This document shows, piece by piece, positions 1 to 6,745 of a stretch of 7,160 bases of DNA (positions are counted from its first letter, which is position 1; every line of letters starts with the position of its first letter). The DNA is from Planctomycetota bacterium (GTDB lineage: Bacteria; Planctomycetota; UBA1135; GCA-002686595): assembly GCA_028823185.1 (NCBI GenBank), contig JAPKBY010000082.1, positions 1 through 7,160 on the forward strand, given 5' to 3'. The notes below the pieces were generated by a model, which saw only the letters and a program-made list of their open reading frames with translations, was not told the origin of the DNA and did not search any database. The position numbers and the translations under genes are program-made.

Positions 1-443
1 CAGAGCTCACGGCCGCCTTTGATGTCTACCCGACCTTCGCTGCCCTCGCGGGCGCAGAGTCGCCCAGCATGGATGGACGCGACCTCGCGCCCTTGCTCTT
101 CTCTGAAGAGGGAGCCGAGAGTCCGCACGAGGCCTTCTACTACTATCAGATGGATCAGCTGCACGCGGTGCGCAGCGGCCGTTGGAAGCTGCACCTCCCG
201 CTCGCAGACAAGCAGCGCAACTGGGGCAAGTCAGAAGGCCCAGTCCCTGCCCAGCTCTTCGACCTCGTGGCTGAGATCTCCGAAGAGACCGATGTCTCCG
301 CTGAACACCCAGAAGTGGTCGCCCGGCTCACGGCTCTCGCCGAAGAGGCCCGCGAGACACTGGGTGACGATGACAGGACGGGCACGGAGCAGCTCGAGGC
401 CGGCTGGGTGGCCTCACCCGATGTCCGACGCCTCCCTGAGTGA
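1..443 (+). CDS. Sulfatase (S1 family), C-terminal part, 5' end outside window
   Basis: The reading frame is open from base 3 to a TGA at 441-443, giving 146 residues with no start inside the window. Sulfatases of this family hydrolyse sulfate esters, often on polysaccharides, using a formylglycine made from a Cys/Ser in a C/S-x-P-x-R motif. That catalytic half lies upstream and cannot be seen. What is seen is the typical sulfatase end: FDVYPTFAALAG near residues 6-17, DGRDLAPLL shortly after, VRSGRWKLHLP from residue 56, and LFDLVAEISEETDVS from residue 85, followed by a helical tail that begins HPEVVARL. These match the C-terminal subdomain in which the sheet strand VRxGxWKL and the xLFDLxxDPxExxDL motif close the fold. 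The internal ATG at 69 is not the real start because the homology extends upstream of it. Substrate and export signal cannot be judged. Confidence 0.92.
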   Translation, partial: ELTAAFDVYPTFAALAGAESPSMDGRDLAPLLFSEEGAESPHEAFYYYQMDQLHAVRSGRWKLHLPLADKQRNWGKSEGPVPAQLFDLVAEISEETDVSAEHPEVVARLTALAEEARETLGDDDRTGTEQLEAGWVASPDVRRLPE

Positions 444-507
444 CCTCTCTGGCCAAGAGCGCAGATCTCACGAGCCTAGAGGCAGAACTCGATTAGAATT
501 CACAACC

Positions 508-527
508 TCTGCTCGCTCCCGAGCGGA
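508..527 (+). other. Hairpin between sulfatase and ygiQ
   Basis: Bases 508-515 (TCTGCTCG) can pair with 520-527 (CGAGCGGA) around a CTCC loop, giving 8 pairs of which one is G-U. It lies 13 bases before the ygiQ start codon. No T-run follows, so it is not a standard intrinsic terminator. It could be a weak terminator for the sulfatase transcript, a leader structure affecting ygiQ translation, or chance in GC-rich DNA. Confidence 0.35.
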
Positions 528-540
528 CTCCAATTGAGCC

Positions 541-2478
541 ATGTCTGTAGCCCACTCCACTGACGCCTTCCTACCCACGACCGCCGCTGAGATAGCGGCG
601 CGCGGATGGGATCGACCCGACATCGTCTTTGTCTCGGGTGACGCCTATGTGGATCACCCCTCCTTCGCGGCGGCCTTGCTCGGCCGCTCCCTCGAAGCGG
701 CCGGCTTCAAGGTCGCGATCCTCAGTCAACCCGACTGGAAGAGCGCTGACGCTTGGCGTGAGCTCGGCGCGCCGCGCCTCTTCTACGCCGTGTCCGCCGG
801 GAACATGGACTCGATGATCAATCACTACACGGCGAACAAGAAGCGACGCAATGACGACGCCTACTCGCCGGGTGGAGAGATCGAGCTGCGGCCCGATCGC
901 GCGACGAATGTCTATGCGCAGCGCTGCCGTGAGGCCTTCCGTGACGTCCCGGTCGTGATCGGTGGGGTCGAAGCCTCCTTGCGACGCATCGCTCACTATG
1001 ACTACTGGTCCGAGAAGGTGAGGCCCAGCGTCCTCGTCTCGACCAAAGCCGACCTCCTCGGTTTCGGAATGGGTGAGCGCTCGATCGTCGAGATCGCTCG
1101 CAGAATAGACGGAGGCGAAGACGTCCGCTCACTCCGAGATATGCGCGGCGTCGCCTATCTCTTAGGCGCGAAGGAAGAGCTCTCTGATGACTTCGGTGGC
1201 GAAGCAGAGACCCGCGCGCTGCCCGCCTATGAAGTAGTTCAAACTGACCACGTCGCCTTCGCGACGATGACTCGCGTCCTGCACCACGAGACCAACCCCC
1301 TCAACGCCAAGCGTCTCACTCAGCCACACGCGGGCCGTCTCCTCGTCATCAACCCTCCGGAGCTCGCCCTAGAAGAGTCCGAGCTTGACGCCGCCTACGA
1401 TCAACCCTTCACGCGCAGGCCACATCCGAGCTATGCGGAGACCGTCCCCGCTTGGGAGATGATCCGTGACTCTGTGACGATCATGCGCGGCTGCTTTGGT
1501 GGCTGCACCTTCTGCTCGATCACGATGCATCAAGGCCGCGCGATCCAGAGCCGCTCCAAGGGCTCCATCCTGAGGGAGGTCGAGGCGCTCGCGGCGCAGC
1601 CCGACTTCAAGGGACACATCTCCGACCTCGGTGGGCCGACCGCGAACATGTATCGCATGCGCTGCTCAAAGCCAGAGGTCGAGACTATCTGTCGCAGGCT
1701 CTCCTGTGTTCACCCGACCGTCTGCAAGCTGCTCGAGACTGACCACGCGCCTACGGTCGAGCTCTTGCGTGAAGCTCGCGCCGTCAAGGGCGTGAAGAAG
1801 GTCAACGTCGCCTCGGGGATCCGCATGGACCTCGCTGCGGAAGAAGATGAATACCTCGAAGAGATGGCAGCACACCACGTGAGCGGACACCTCAAGGTCG
1901 CGCCGGAGCACGTCTCCGAGCACGTCCTAAACAAGATGAAGAAGCCCTCCGTGGCGAGCTTCGATGTCTTCGCTGAGCGCTTCCAAGCCGCCTCAGAGCG
2001 CGCCGGCAAAGAGCAATACCTCGTCCCCTACTTCATCGCGAGCCACCCTGGCTCCGGCGTCAAGGAGATGATCGACCTCGCCGTCTTCTTGAAGGCGCGC
2101 GGCTACAAGCCCCTTCAGGTTCAAGACTTCATCCCTGCGCCGATGGACATCGCGACCTGTATGCACTTCACAGGTCTCGACCCCATCACCATGGAACCCA
2201 TCGAGACTGTGCAGCACCTCCGAGACCGCAAGGTGCAGAGAGCCTTGATGCAGTTCTTTATGCCGGAGAACTGGTTCACCGTCCGCAGGGCGCTGCTTGA
2301 TGAGGGCCGTGAAGACCTGATCGGCAAAGGGCCACAGTGCTTGATCCCCGAGACCGCACCGAAAGAGGCGCTCGCGGCGCGAAGGCGAAGCGCTGACGCC
2401 TCCGTGAGAGGAGCGAAGAAGGACGCGGGCGCTAAACGGCGATCGAAGGGTCGATCGCCCGATAGCGGTCGCGACTGA
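541..2478 (+). CDS. ygiQ: YgiQ family radical SAM protein
   Basis: 645 residues, complete. The N-terminal part carries the distinctive YgiQ signature: FLPTT at residues 11-15, then RPDIVFVSGDAYVDHPSF, then SAGNMDSMINHYTANKKRR, and VVIGGVEASLRRIAHYDYWS. The radical SAM core contains C318-F-G-G-C322-T-F-C325, the CxxxCxxC motif that binds the 4Fe-4S cluster and S-adenosylmethionine. The C-terminal DUF3362-type region shows VQDFIPAPMDIATCM and ENWF. Residues after about 605 form a low-complexity Lys/Arg/Ser-rich tail, presumably disordered, and the tail codons overlap the neighbouring minus-strand gene. E. coli YgiQ is somewhat longer (about 740 residues). The protein is expected to be cytoplasmic. 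The reaction it catalyses is not established, so only the family is called. The Shine-Dalgarno before the ATG is weak, but the start fits the usual N-terminus of the family. Confidence 0.96.
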   Translation: MSVAHSTDAFLPTTAAEIAARGWDRPDIVFVSGDAYVDHPSFAAALLGRSLEAAGFKVAILSQPDWKSADAWRELGAPRLFYAVSAGNMDSMINHYTANKKRRNDDAYSPGGEIELRPDRATNVYAQRCREAFRDVPVVIGGVEASLRRIAHYDYWSEKVRPSVLVSTKADLLGFGMGERSIVEIARRIDGGEDVRSLRDMRGVAYLLGAKEELSDDFGGEAETRALPAYEVVQTDHVAFATMTRVLHHETNPLNAKRLTQPHAGRLLVINPPELALEESELDAAYDQPFTRRPHPSYAETVPAWEMIRDSVTIMRGCFGGCTFCSITMHQGRAIQSRSKGSILREVEALAAQPDFKGHISDLGGPTANMYRMRCSKPEVETICRRLSCVHPTVCKLLETDHAPTVELLREARAVKGVKKVNVASGIRMDLAAEEDEYLEEMAAHHVSGHLKVAPEHVSEHVLNKMKKPSVASFDVFAERFQAASERAGKEQYLVPYFIASHPGSGVKEMIDLAVFLKARGYKPLQVQDFIPAPMDIATCMHFTGLDPITMEPIETVQHLRDRKVQRALMQFFMPENWFTVRRALLDEGREDLIGKGPQCLIPETAPKEALAARRRSADASVRGAKKDAGAKRRSKGRSPDSGRD

Positions 2479-3277
2479 ACTCGCGAAACCCAGGGATCAG
2501 CTCGCAGGCTCTGTGCCAGTTGGGGTTCATCCTCTTATCACGACGCTCTAGCCTTCCTGAGCCTTCAGAGTCGTGATGGTGCACCTCGATACCCGGTACA
2601 AAGATCGGGCGGACCCGCCCTTCGGTCACGAGGCGGTGCGCGAACTCGACGTCCTCATAACCCCACGCACCGTCAAAGCTCTCGTCGAATCCTCCGACGC
2701 CACACGCGGCGTCTAGACGATGTGTCAAGTTACAGGTTTGAGCGTAGGCCCAAGGGTGCTCACTCGAGGCCACCTGCATAAGCTGTGGCATCCGCCGGTC
2801 CCCGCGTATTCCATAATTCGAAGGGCTCGCGATCTCTGTCAGCTTCTCCCACTCGACCTCTCCATCGAGGATAGCTTGCTCTTCCAATCGGCTCGAATCG
2901 ATGAAGCGTCGAACACCGAAGAGCAAGAGACTCTCCTCGCGCGCAGCGGTGATTCGTGCACAGAGTCGATGGAGGTGATCGGGCTTAGGGACACAGTCGG
3001 CGTCCATGTTTACGACCCACTCATACTGCGCGAGCGCGAGACCACGGTTGCGCGCGCTCGCCATCGAGAGCGGACTCGAGAGACCGCTGCGCCGCACAAC
3101 GCTGAGCTGTAAGAGCTCTCGATAGCGCTCAAAGACGGCTGAGGGCGCCGGGCCTGGAGTGTCATTGTCGACGACGACGACCTCAAAGGGCCCGTCGAAG
3201 TCTTGTGCGACGAGGCCAGCGAGGCAGCGTGCAAGCCAGGCTGACTCGCCGTGAAAAGGGATAAGGACGGTGAACAT
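2432..3277 (-). CDS. Glycosyltransferase family 2 protein
   Basis: GT-A fold transferase that should move a sugar from a nucleotide-sugar donor to an acceptor in the cytoplasm; the sugar and acceptor cannot be predicted. Numbering from the chosen Met, the protein has 281 residues. It opens with the first beta strand MFTVLIPFHGES, then EVVVVDNDTP with the nucleotide-binding Asp, then SARNRGLALAQYEWVVNMDADC, where D92-A-D94 is the DxD metal/donor motif. The C-terminal half has GGFDESFDGAWGYEDVEFAHRL, the ED acceptor-side motif of the GT2/GT7C type, followed by a His-rich EVHHHD. I chose the ATG at 3277 because GGAG (CTCC at 3286-3289) sits 8 bases upstream and the fold begins there. The in-frame ATG at 3331 would add 18 unconserved-looking residues and leave only 31 bp to the divergent neighbour. 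The 3' end overlaps ygiQ by 47 bp. Confidence 0.88.
   Translation of the reverse strand: MFTVLIPFHGESAWLARCLAGLVAQDFDGPFEVVVVDNDTPGPAPSAVFERYRELLQLSVVRRSGLSSPLSMASARNRGLALAQYEWVVNMDADCVPKPDHLHRLCARITAAREESLLLFGVRRFIDSSRLEEQAILDGEVEWEKLTEIASPSNYGIRGDRRMPQLMQVASSEHPWAYAQTCNLTHRLDAACGVGGFDESFDGAWGYEDVEFAHRLVTEGRVRPIFVPGIEVHHHDSEGSGRLERRDKRMNPNWHRACELIPGFREFSRDRYRAIDPSIAV
2438..2459. terminator. Perfect hairpin in the overlap of convergent genes, possible bidirectional terminator
   Basis: GGCGATCGA at 2438-2446 is exactly complementary to TCGATCGCC at 2451-2459, with a 4-base AGGG loop. This 9-bp stem lies inside the last codons of both ygiQ (plus) and the glycosyltransferase (minus), whose coding regions overlap at 2432-2478. 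Convergent genes often share a symmetric terminator, which suits this position. No U-tract follows on the plus side. On the minus side only GTTTAG follows, which contains the glycosyltransferase stop codon. Termination activity is therefore inferred from position and symmetry only. Confidence 0.42.
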
Positions 3278-3362
3278 CTCAATGACTCCGCCGTGGTCTT
3301 CGGCTGAAAGGGGCCAGCTTCGGACGCTCATTCACCCTAGAGCGACATGCTAGGCTCCTGAA
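3278..3362. promoter_or_regulatory. Short divergent promoter region
   Basis: These 85 bp separate the divergent starts of the glycosyltransferase (minus, ATG at 3277) and the HD-domain oxygenase (plus, ATG at 3363), so promoters for both must lie here or inside the genes. A GGAG on the minus strand (3286-3289) is the ribosome binding site for the glycosyltransferase. No convincing -35/-10 pair is visible for either direction, and the plus-strand gene has no clear Shine-Dalgarno. The call rests on gene arrangement. Confidence 0.4.
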
Positions 3363-3902
3363 ATGGAACAAACCCCCAAGCCCGGGTCCCTAGCGGCTAT
3401 CTATGCGCTCTTTGAAGAGCGCGGAGCGCTGGTTGACCCCGGAGATGGGATCAGTCAACTGGAGCACGCGCTGCAATCTGCCTCCTTGGCGCGTAAAGAG
3501 TGTCGGGGAGACGCGCTGATCGCAGCCTGCCTGCTGCACGACATCGGACACATGCTCGAAGGTGTTGGGGGAAAGCACCACGAAGCGAGCGGGGCCGTCT
3601 GGCTCTCGCGCAGCTTCCCCCCTGCTGTGACCGAACCCATCCGTCTGCATGCAGAGGCCAAGCGCTACCTCCTCACGCGCGAACCCAACTATCGAGATCA
3701 ATTAGCAGAGGCCTCCCTCATGAGCCTCGAGTTTCAAGGCGGCTTGATGTCAAAGGAAGAGCTGAGCGCCTTCGAAGCGCTCCCCCACCACGCCAGCGCA
3801 GTCCACCTCCGCCGCATCGACGATCAAGCCAAAGAACCTGAAGCTGAGAGCCCACGCCTAGAGTCTTGGCGGATGCTCCTCGCCAGGCTTATGACCGCCT
3901 AG
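3363..3902 (+). CDS. HD-domain mixed-valent diiron oxygenase, PhnZ/TmpB-like
   Basis: 179 residues, the usual size for the phosphonate-degradation HD family. Members such as PhnZ and TmpB use a diiron site and O2 to cleave the C-P bond of 1-hydroxy-2-aminoethylphosphonate-type substrates, releasing phosphate. Seen here: QLEHALQSA with H35; LLHDIGH with H59-D60 and H63; HHEASGAVWL with H72/H73; IRLHAEAKRYL with H96 and K100; SLEFQGG with Q125; RRIDDQAK with D153/D154. By order and spacing these match the iron ligands of PhnZ (His, His-Asp, His, His, Asp) and its phosphonate-binding Lys and Gln. The segment before H35 reads DPGDGIS, without the Tyr and Glu that in PhnZ gate the active site and contact the amine, so the substrate may differ. 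No hydroxylase partner (PhnY/TmpA type) or transporter is in the window. It ends in a CTAG shared with the convergent gene. The family is secure; the exact substrate is not. Confidence 0.88.
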   Translation: MEQTPKPGSLAAIYALFEERGALVDPGDGISQLEHALQSASLARKECRGDALIAACLLHDIGHMLEGVGGKHHEASGAVWLSRSFPPAVTEPIRLHAEAKRYLLTREPNYRDQLAEASLMSLEFQGGLMSKEELSAFEALPHHASAVHLRRIDDQAKEPEAESPRLESWRMLLARLMTA

Positions 3903-6313
3903 CGGTAGACCTCGACCTCAGAGAAACCGAAGGCGCCAGCACCAATCCTCGCGTTCAGCGTATCGGTGATCCGAAACTCTAAGGTTCGGATGCGATGAGA
4001 CTTGCCGAGGTCGATCACCGTCTTCGTCATCGGGTCAGGGTCCATCTCCCAAGAGATGGTGTCGCGTCCATTGATGATGAGTTGGCCCCGCAAGGGTCGC
4101 GGGCTCTCTGAATACTTCGGCCTCGGCCAAGCATGGGAAAACACGATCTTGCGACCACGAATGGGTCGTCCGAGTGAGAGCTTCAGCAGCGGCGCCTTGT
4201 CATTCGTCGCGCAGTGCCAGCGCGTTGAGTAATGGCCATCGACAGCTCGACTCGCCTCTTCTCCTGCGATCTGTGTGCTCCCGGAGGCATGGACCTCTGC
4301 TCCTCGCAAGAGATTGTTCTTAGCCTGCTCTGCATAAGCCAGCTGCTCACTCGTCAAGACATCCCTGATCGAGACCTCCATCTCCCCAGAGAGCAGCTCA
4401 AGCTCCTCACCCAAGACACCGCTCGTTGTGGGCTCCTTGATGCACATCACGCGCGCGTGAATGAGCCACCGGCCGTTCGCAGGGAAGCGGTGGCGGATCG
4501 CGAAGCGCTCCCCTTGTATCGACTTCGAGGGGTCAGCCTTTACACGAGCTATTCGAAGCACTTCGGCGGCAGGGACGTCTCGCCGCGCGAAGAAGTCGAC
4601 CCGCGACACATGAGGTCCTTGCCCGCTCTGACCAGCCCACTCTAGCTCTGGTAGCAACTCCTCATGAACAGACTCAATCCAGAACGTCGCAGGGGTGTCG
4701 CCGATACCGCGCAGCGCGATGTCGGCAGAGGGGTCGTCCGTCGTGCTCCAGGAGGACTGCCCTTGAGCTTTGTTCTTCCCCGAGGCGCGCGCTGTCGCTC
4801 GCTTCAAAAACAAGAGCGCCAGCTCTGTCTCTACGTGACCGCCCGTCTCAGACCACGTCCCGCCCCCGCTCTGCCAGCCTAAGAGCCGCTGAGAGCCCTC
4901 ATAATACCAGTCTTTATTCGCCACCACCGGAAGGCTAAGGAGCCCGCCAACCCGCTCTATCCCATAGACGCTGAAGAAGTTGTGAGAACCGTTTGGGTGG
5001 CCAGCGTTTGCTGTCCAAACGAAGTGTGTGTCCAACCAGGAGAGGCCGTGTCTGATGCCCATCTTCACAGGGCCGCGCAGCTTACTCGTGATCTTGCCTC
5101 CCGCGAGCTCATCCACGATCGCTAGCAAGCTGACACCAGCGACCGTCATCGAGCTCGTTGGCTGCCAGCTGACTCGATATTTAAACCCTCGAGGGCTCGC
5201 CTCGCCGCCTGTCCGCGGAATTCCATCTGAAGCCTCAAGGCAAGCCAAGGCGCCTTTTGCTAGCTCACTCCACCGCTTCGCTGGGACTGAGACTCCGACC
5301 TGCTGAGCAGAGCGCATCGCGAGGCCCGCAAAGAGCGCGTTGGAGAGATCTCCTTCGAGAACGTCCGCGTGATAAGCGTCGACTGAGTAGCGGTAGATCT
5401 CATTGACGTCGCGATTCTCACGATCCCACATCTCATCGAGGAGATTTTTGATGAGGTCGTCGTCCCCCTCTTCGTTCATCTCTGCGAGCGCCAAGACCTT
5501 CGCAGCTATGGCATAGGTCGCTGAGTTCTTATGGGCGAGGATGTAAGCCCGAGCTCTCTGCACGACTGGATGGCTCGTACGCAAGCCGCACTTGAGCAAG
5601 GTGTAGAGCGTGAATGACGTCGGGCCCGGCTCAAGGTGTCCATAATATCCCCAAGAGCCGTCGATCAGTTGGCTCTTTAGAAAGTGCTCAACGCCACGGT
5701 CGATCGCTTGGTTGATCCCGAGCTGGTTGAGCTTGCGCCAAGGTCCCATACGGAATCCCCATCCCCCCTCTCCGTTGACCACCTTGACGAAGAGATGGTT
5801 GACGCCTTCTCGCATCGGGAGCACGAGCGCCTCGTCGTAGAGGTCCACTCCTCGTCCGCCAGTTCGCTCAAAGACAAGCGCACCGTTGAGCCACACCTTC
5901 ATGGCGTCATCGCTGCCCATGTGAACACGGACATCTCGCGCGGAGCCGAGCTCTGCCCTGCGATATAGGTAGGCAGCGGAGTAATTCGTCCAGCTCGAAT
6001 CATCCGGAACAGGTGCTAAGCACTCTGCGAACTTGATCTGACCCACATCAAAGCCGGTGCTCCCACCGGCTACCTCATGCCATCGAAGCTGCACATAGCC
6101 CTTGCCACGGAAAACCCGGTCTAGACCGAGCTCTCGCTTAGCTTGCTTCATGCCTGAGATCTGCCTCTCAGGCTCATGAGCCTCATCGACATTGACGCTC
6201 CCCAATGAATGCTCAAAGGGTCCGACGGCCTGCCATGGACCCCACTGCTGAGCCTTCGCGAGGCTGTTCAGACTCAAGCAACAGCTAAGAAGGAGGAGAG
6301 CGCGAAGGGTCAT
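3899..6313 (-). CDS. Secreted multidomain protein: PA14-like, alpha-toroid and discoidin-like domains
   Basis: 804 residues from the chosen Met. It begins MTLRALLLLSCCLSLNS and continues to AKA-QQ, a signal peptide with a likely signal peptidase I site, so the product is exported. An in-frame ATG at 6352 would add 13 residues before the signal peptide and is less likely. Domains (numbered from the chosen Met): about 24-190, a PA14-like beta sandwich with HMGSDDAMKVWLNG and a closing GEGGWGFRMGPW; about 197-505, an alpha-toroid of prenyltransferase/squalene-oxidase-type repeats (GVEHFLKSQLIDGSWGYYG, SWQPTSSMTVAGVSLLAI, SQRLLGWQSGGGTW, ending LALLFLKRA); about 540-650, a beta-rich linker; about 670-804, an F5/8-type discoidin-like domain (EEASRAVDGHYSTRWHC, then LLKLSLGRPIRGRKIVFSH). 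Both ends suggest carbohydrate or surface binding. No catalytic residues are evident, so an enzymatic role is not claimed. No clear Shine-Dalgarno is seen upstream. Confidence 0.9.
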   Translation of the reverse strand: MTLRALLLLSCCLSLNSLAKAQQWGPWQAVGPFEHSLGSVNVDEAHEPERQISGMKQAKRELGLDRVFRGKGYVQLRWHEVAGGSTGFDVGQIKFAECLAPVPDDSSWTNYSAAYLYRRAELGSARDVRVHMGSDDAMKVWLNGALVFERTGGRGVDLYDEALVLPMREGVNHLFVKVVNGEGGWGFRMGPWRKLNQLGINQAIDRGVEHFLKSQLIDGSWGYYGHLEPGPTSFTLYTLLKCGLRTSHPVVQRARAYILAHKNSATYAIAAKVLALAEMNEEGDDDLIKNLLDEMWDRENRDVNEIYRYSVDAYHADVLEGDLSNALFAGLAMRSAQQVGVSVPAKRWSELAKGALACLEASDGIPRTGGEASPRGFKYRVSWQPTSSMTVAGVSLLAIVDELAGGKITSKLRGPVKMGIRHGLSWLDTHFVWTANAGHPNGSHNFFSVYGIERVGGLLSLPVVANKDWYYEGSQRLLGWQSGGGTWSETGGHVETELALLFLKRATARASGKNKAQGQSSWSTTDDPSADIALRGIGDTPATFWIESVHEELLPELEWAGQSGQGPHVSRVDFFARRDVPAAEVLRIARVKADPSKSIQGERFAIRHRFPANGRWLIHARVMCIKEPTTSGVLGEELELLSGEMEVSIRDVLTSEQLAYAEQAKNNLLRGAEVHASGSTQIAGEEASRAVDGHYSTRWHCATNDKAPLLKLSLGRPIRGRKIVFSHAWPRPKYSESPRPLRGQLIINGRDTISWEMDPDPMTKTVIDLGKSHRIRTLEFRITDTLNARIGAGAFGFSEVEVYR

Positions 6314-6421
6314 TGCATCAGCGTAGCAAGCAGGCCCACCCGCTCCGAACACCTCTCAAAGAGCATGGAATCAGAGCAAAGGGCACGTCTCAGCCATAAT
6401 CTCATGTTTTCTATCGTTCAC

Positions 6422-6436
6422 TTTTTGGTGTGTTTT
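6422..6436 (+). repeat. Direct repeat, copy 1 (TTTTTGnnGTGTTTT)
   Basis: TTTTTGGTGTGTTTT here matches TTTTTGCAGTGTTTT at 6731-6745 in 13 of 15 positions. The copies open modules 1 and 3 of the phased-tract region, 309 bp apart. They may be remnants of an ancestral repeat unit or a shared protein-binding sequence. Confidence 0.5.
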
Positions 6437-6442
6437 TGACCA

Positions 6443-6456
6443 AAAATGATCATTTT
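6443..6456. promoter_or_regulatory. 14-bp perfect palindrome, candidate operator
   Basis: AAAATGATCATTTT is its own reverse complement. It lies inside module 1 of the phased tracts, combining an A-run and a T-run around TGATCA. The same TGATCA core occurs at 6601-6606, exactly 154 bp on and also flanked by T-runs. Length and symmetry suit a dimeric regulator, but AT-rich context makes chance palindromes more likely, so the operator role is tentative. Confidence 0.4.
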
Positions 6457-6510
6457 ATGGCCTTTCCTGCCTTTTTTGAACGCTTTTTGTGATTCAGGAA
6501 CGCCCCGCTT

Positions 6511-6525
6511 CGGCTGAAATAGCCG
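6511..6525. other. Small hairpin in tract-poor spacer
   Basis: CGGCT (6511-6515) pairs with AGCCG (6521-6525) around a GAAAT loop, inside the GC-richer spacer between modules 1 and 2. No T-run follows directly. It could be part of a regulatory RNA or a binding site, or it could be chance. Confidence 0.2.
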
Positions 6526-6730
6526 CCTAAGAACCATGTGTCATCCCCGCCATCCCATGGCATAAAACCAGAAGCTTTTTGGTCCATTTAGAGCTCTTTT
6601 TGATCACTTTTTGCCATTTTAAGTCAATAATAGCTGTTTTTTCGTGTTTTCGTGGCGATGGAATTGCTCATTTACACAAGTGTCACAGAGCACAACCTCG
6701 GCGCGTCAGACCTCGCATCAAAACAACCTG

Positions 6731-6745
6731 TTTTTGCAGTGTTTT
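6731..6745 (+). repeat. Direct repeat, copy 2 (TTTTTGnnGTGTTTT)
   Basis: Partner of the copy at 6422-6436, with 13 of 15 bases identical. It opens module 3 of the phased-tract region. The module 2 counterpart at 6576 keeps the TTTTTG start but diverges afterwards. Confidence 0.5.

Noticed and set aside
19..537. Open frame of 172 codons on the plus strand overlapping the sulfatase end
   Set aside because: It is Ser/Arg/Pro-rich and shares its bases with a well-supported sulfatase frame, which is typical of an alternate frame in GC-rich coding DNA.
2720..3112. Open frame of 130 codons on the plus strand inside the glycosyltransferase
   Set aside because: The minus frame has clear GT2 motifs through this stretch; the plus frame has no recognisable features or ribosome binding site.
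3278..3331. Longer start of the glycosyltransferase at 3331
   Set aside because: It adds 18 residues before the first beta strand, whereas the ATG at 3277 has GGAG at good spacing and begins at the fold; the longer form cannot be fully excluded because AGGG lies close upstream of 3331.
4232..4645. Open frame of 137 codons antisense to the secreted multidomain protein
   Set aside because: It lies opposite the continuous, domain-rich minus-strand frame and shows no motif or start signal.
6567..6583. ACCA...TGGT around AAGCTT as an intrinsic terminator or operator
   Set aside because: Only four pairs close a nine-base loop, and the T-run is part of the loop rather than following the stem.
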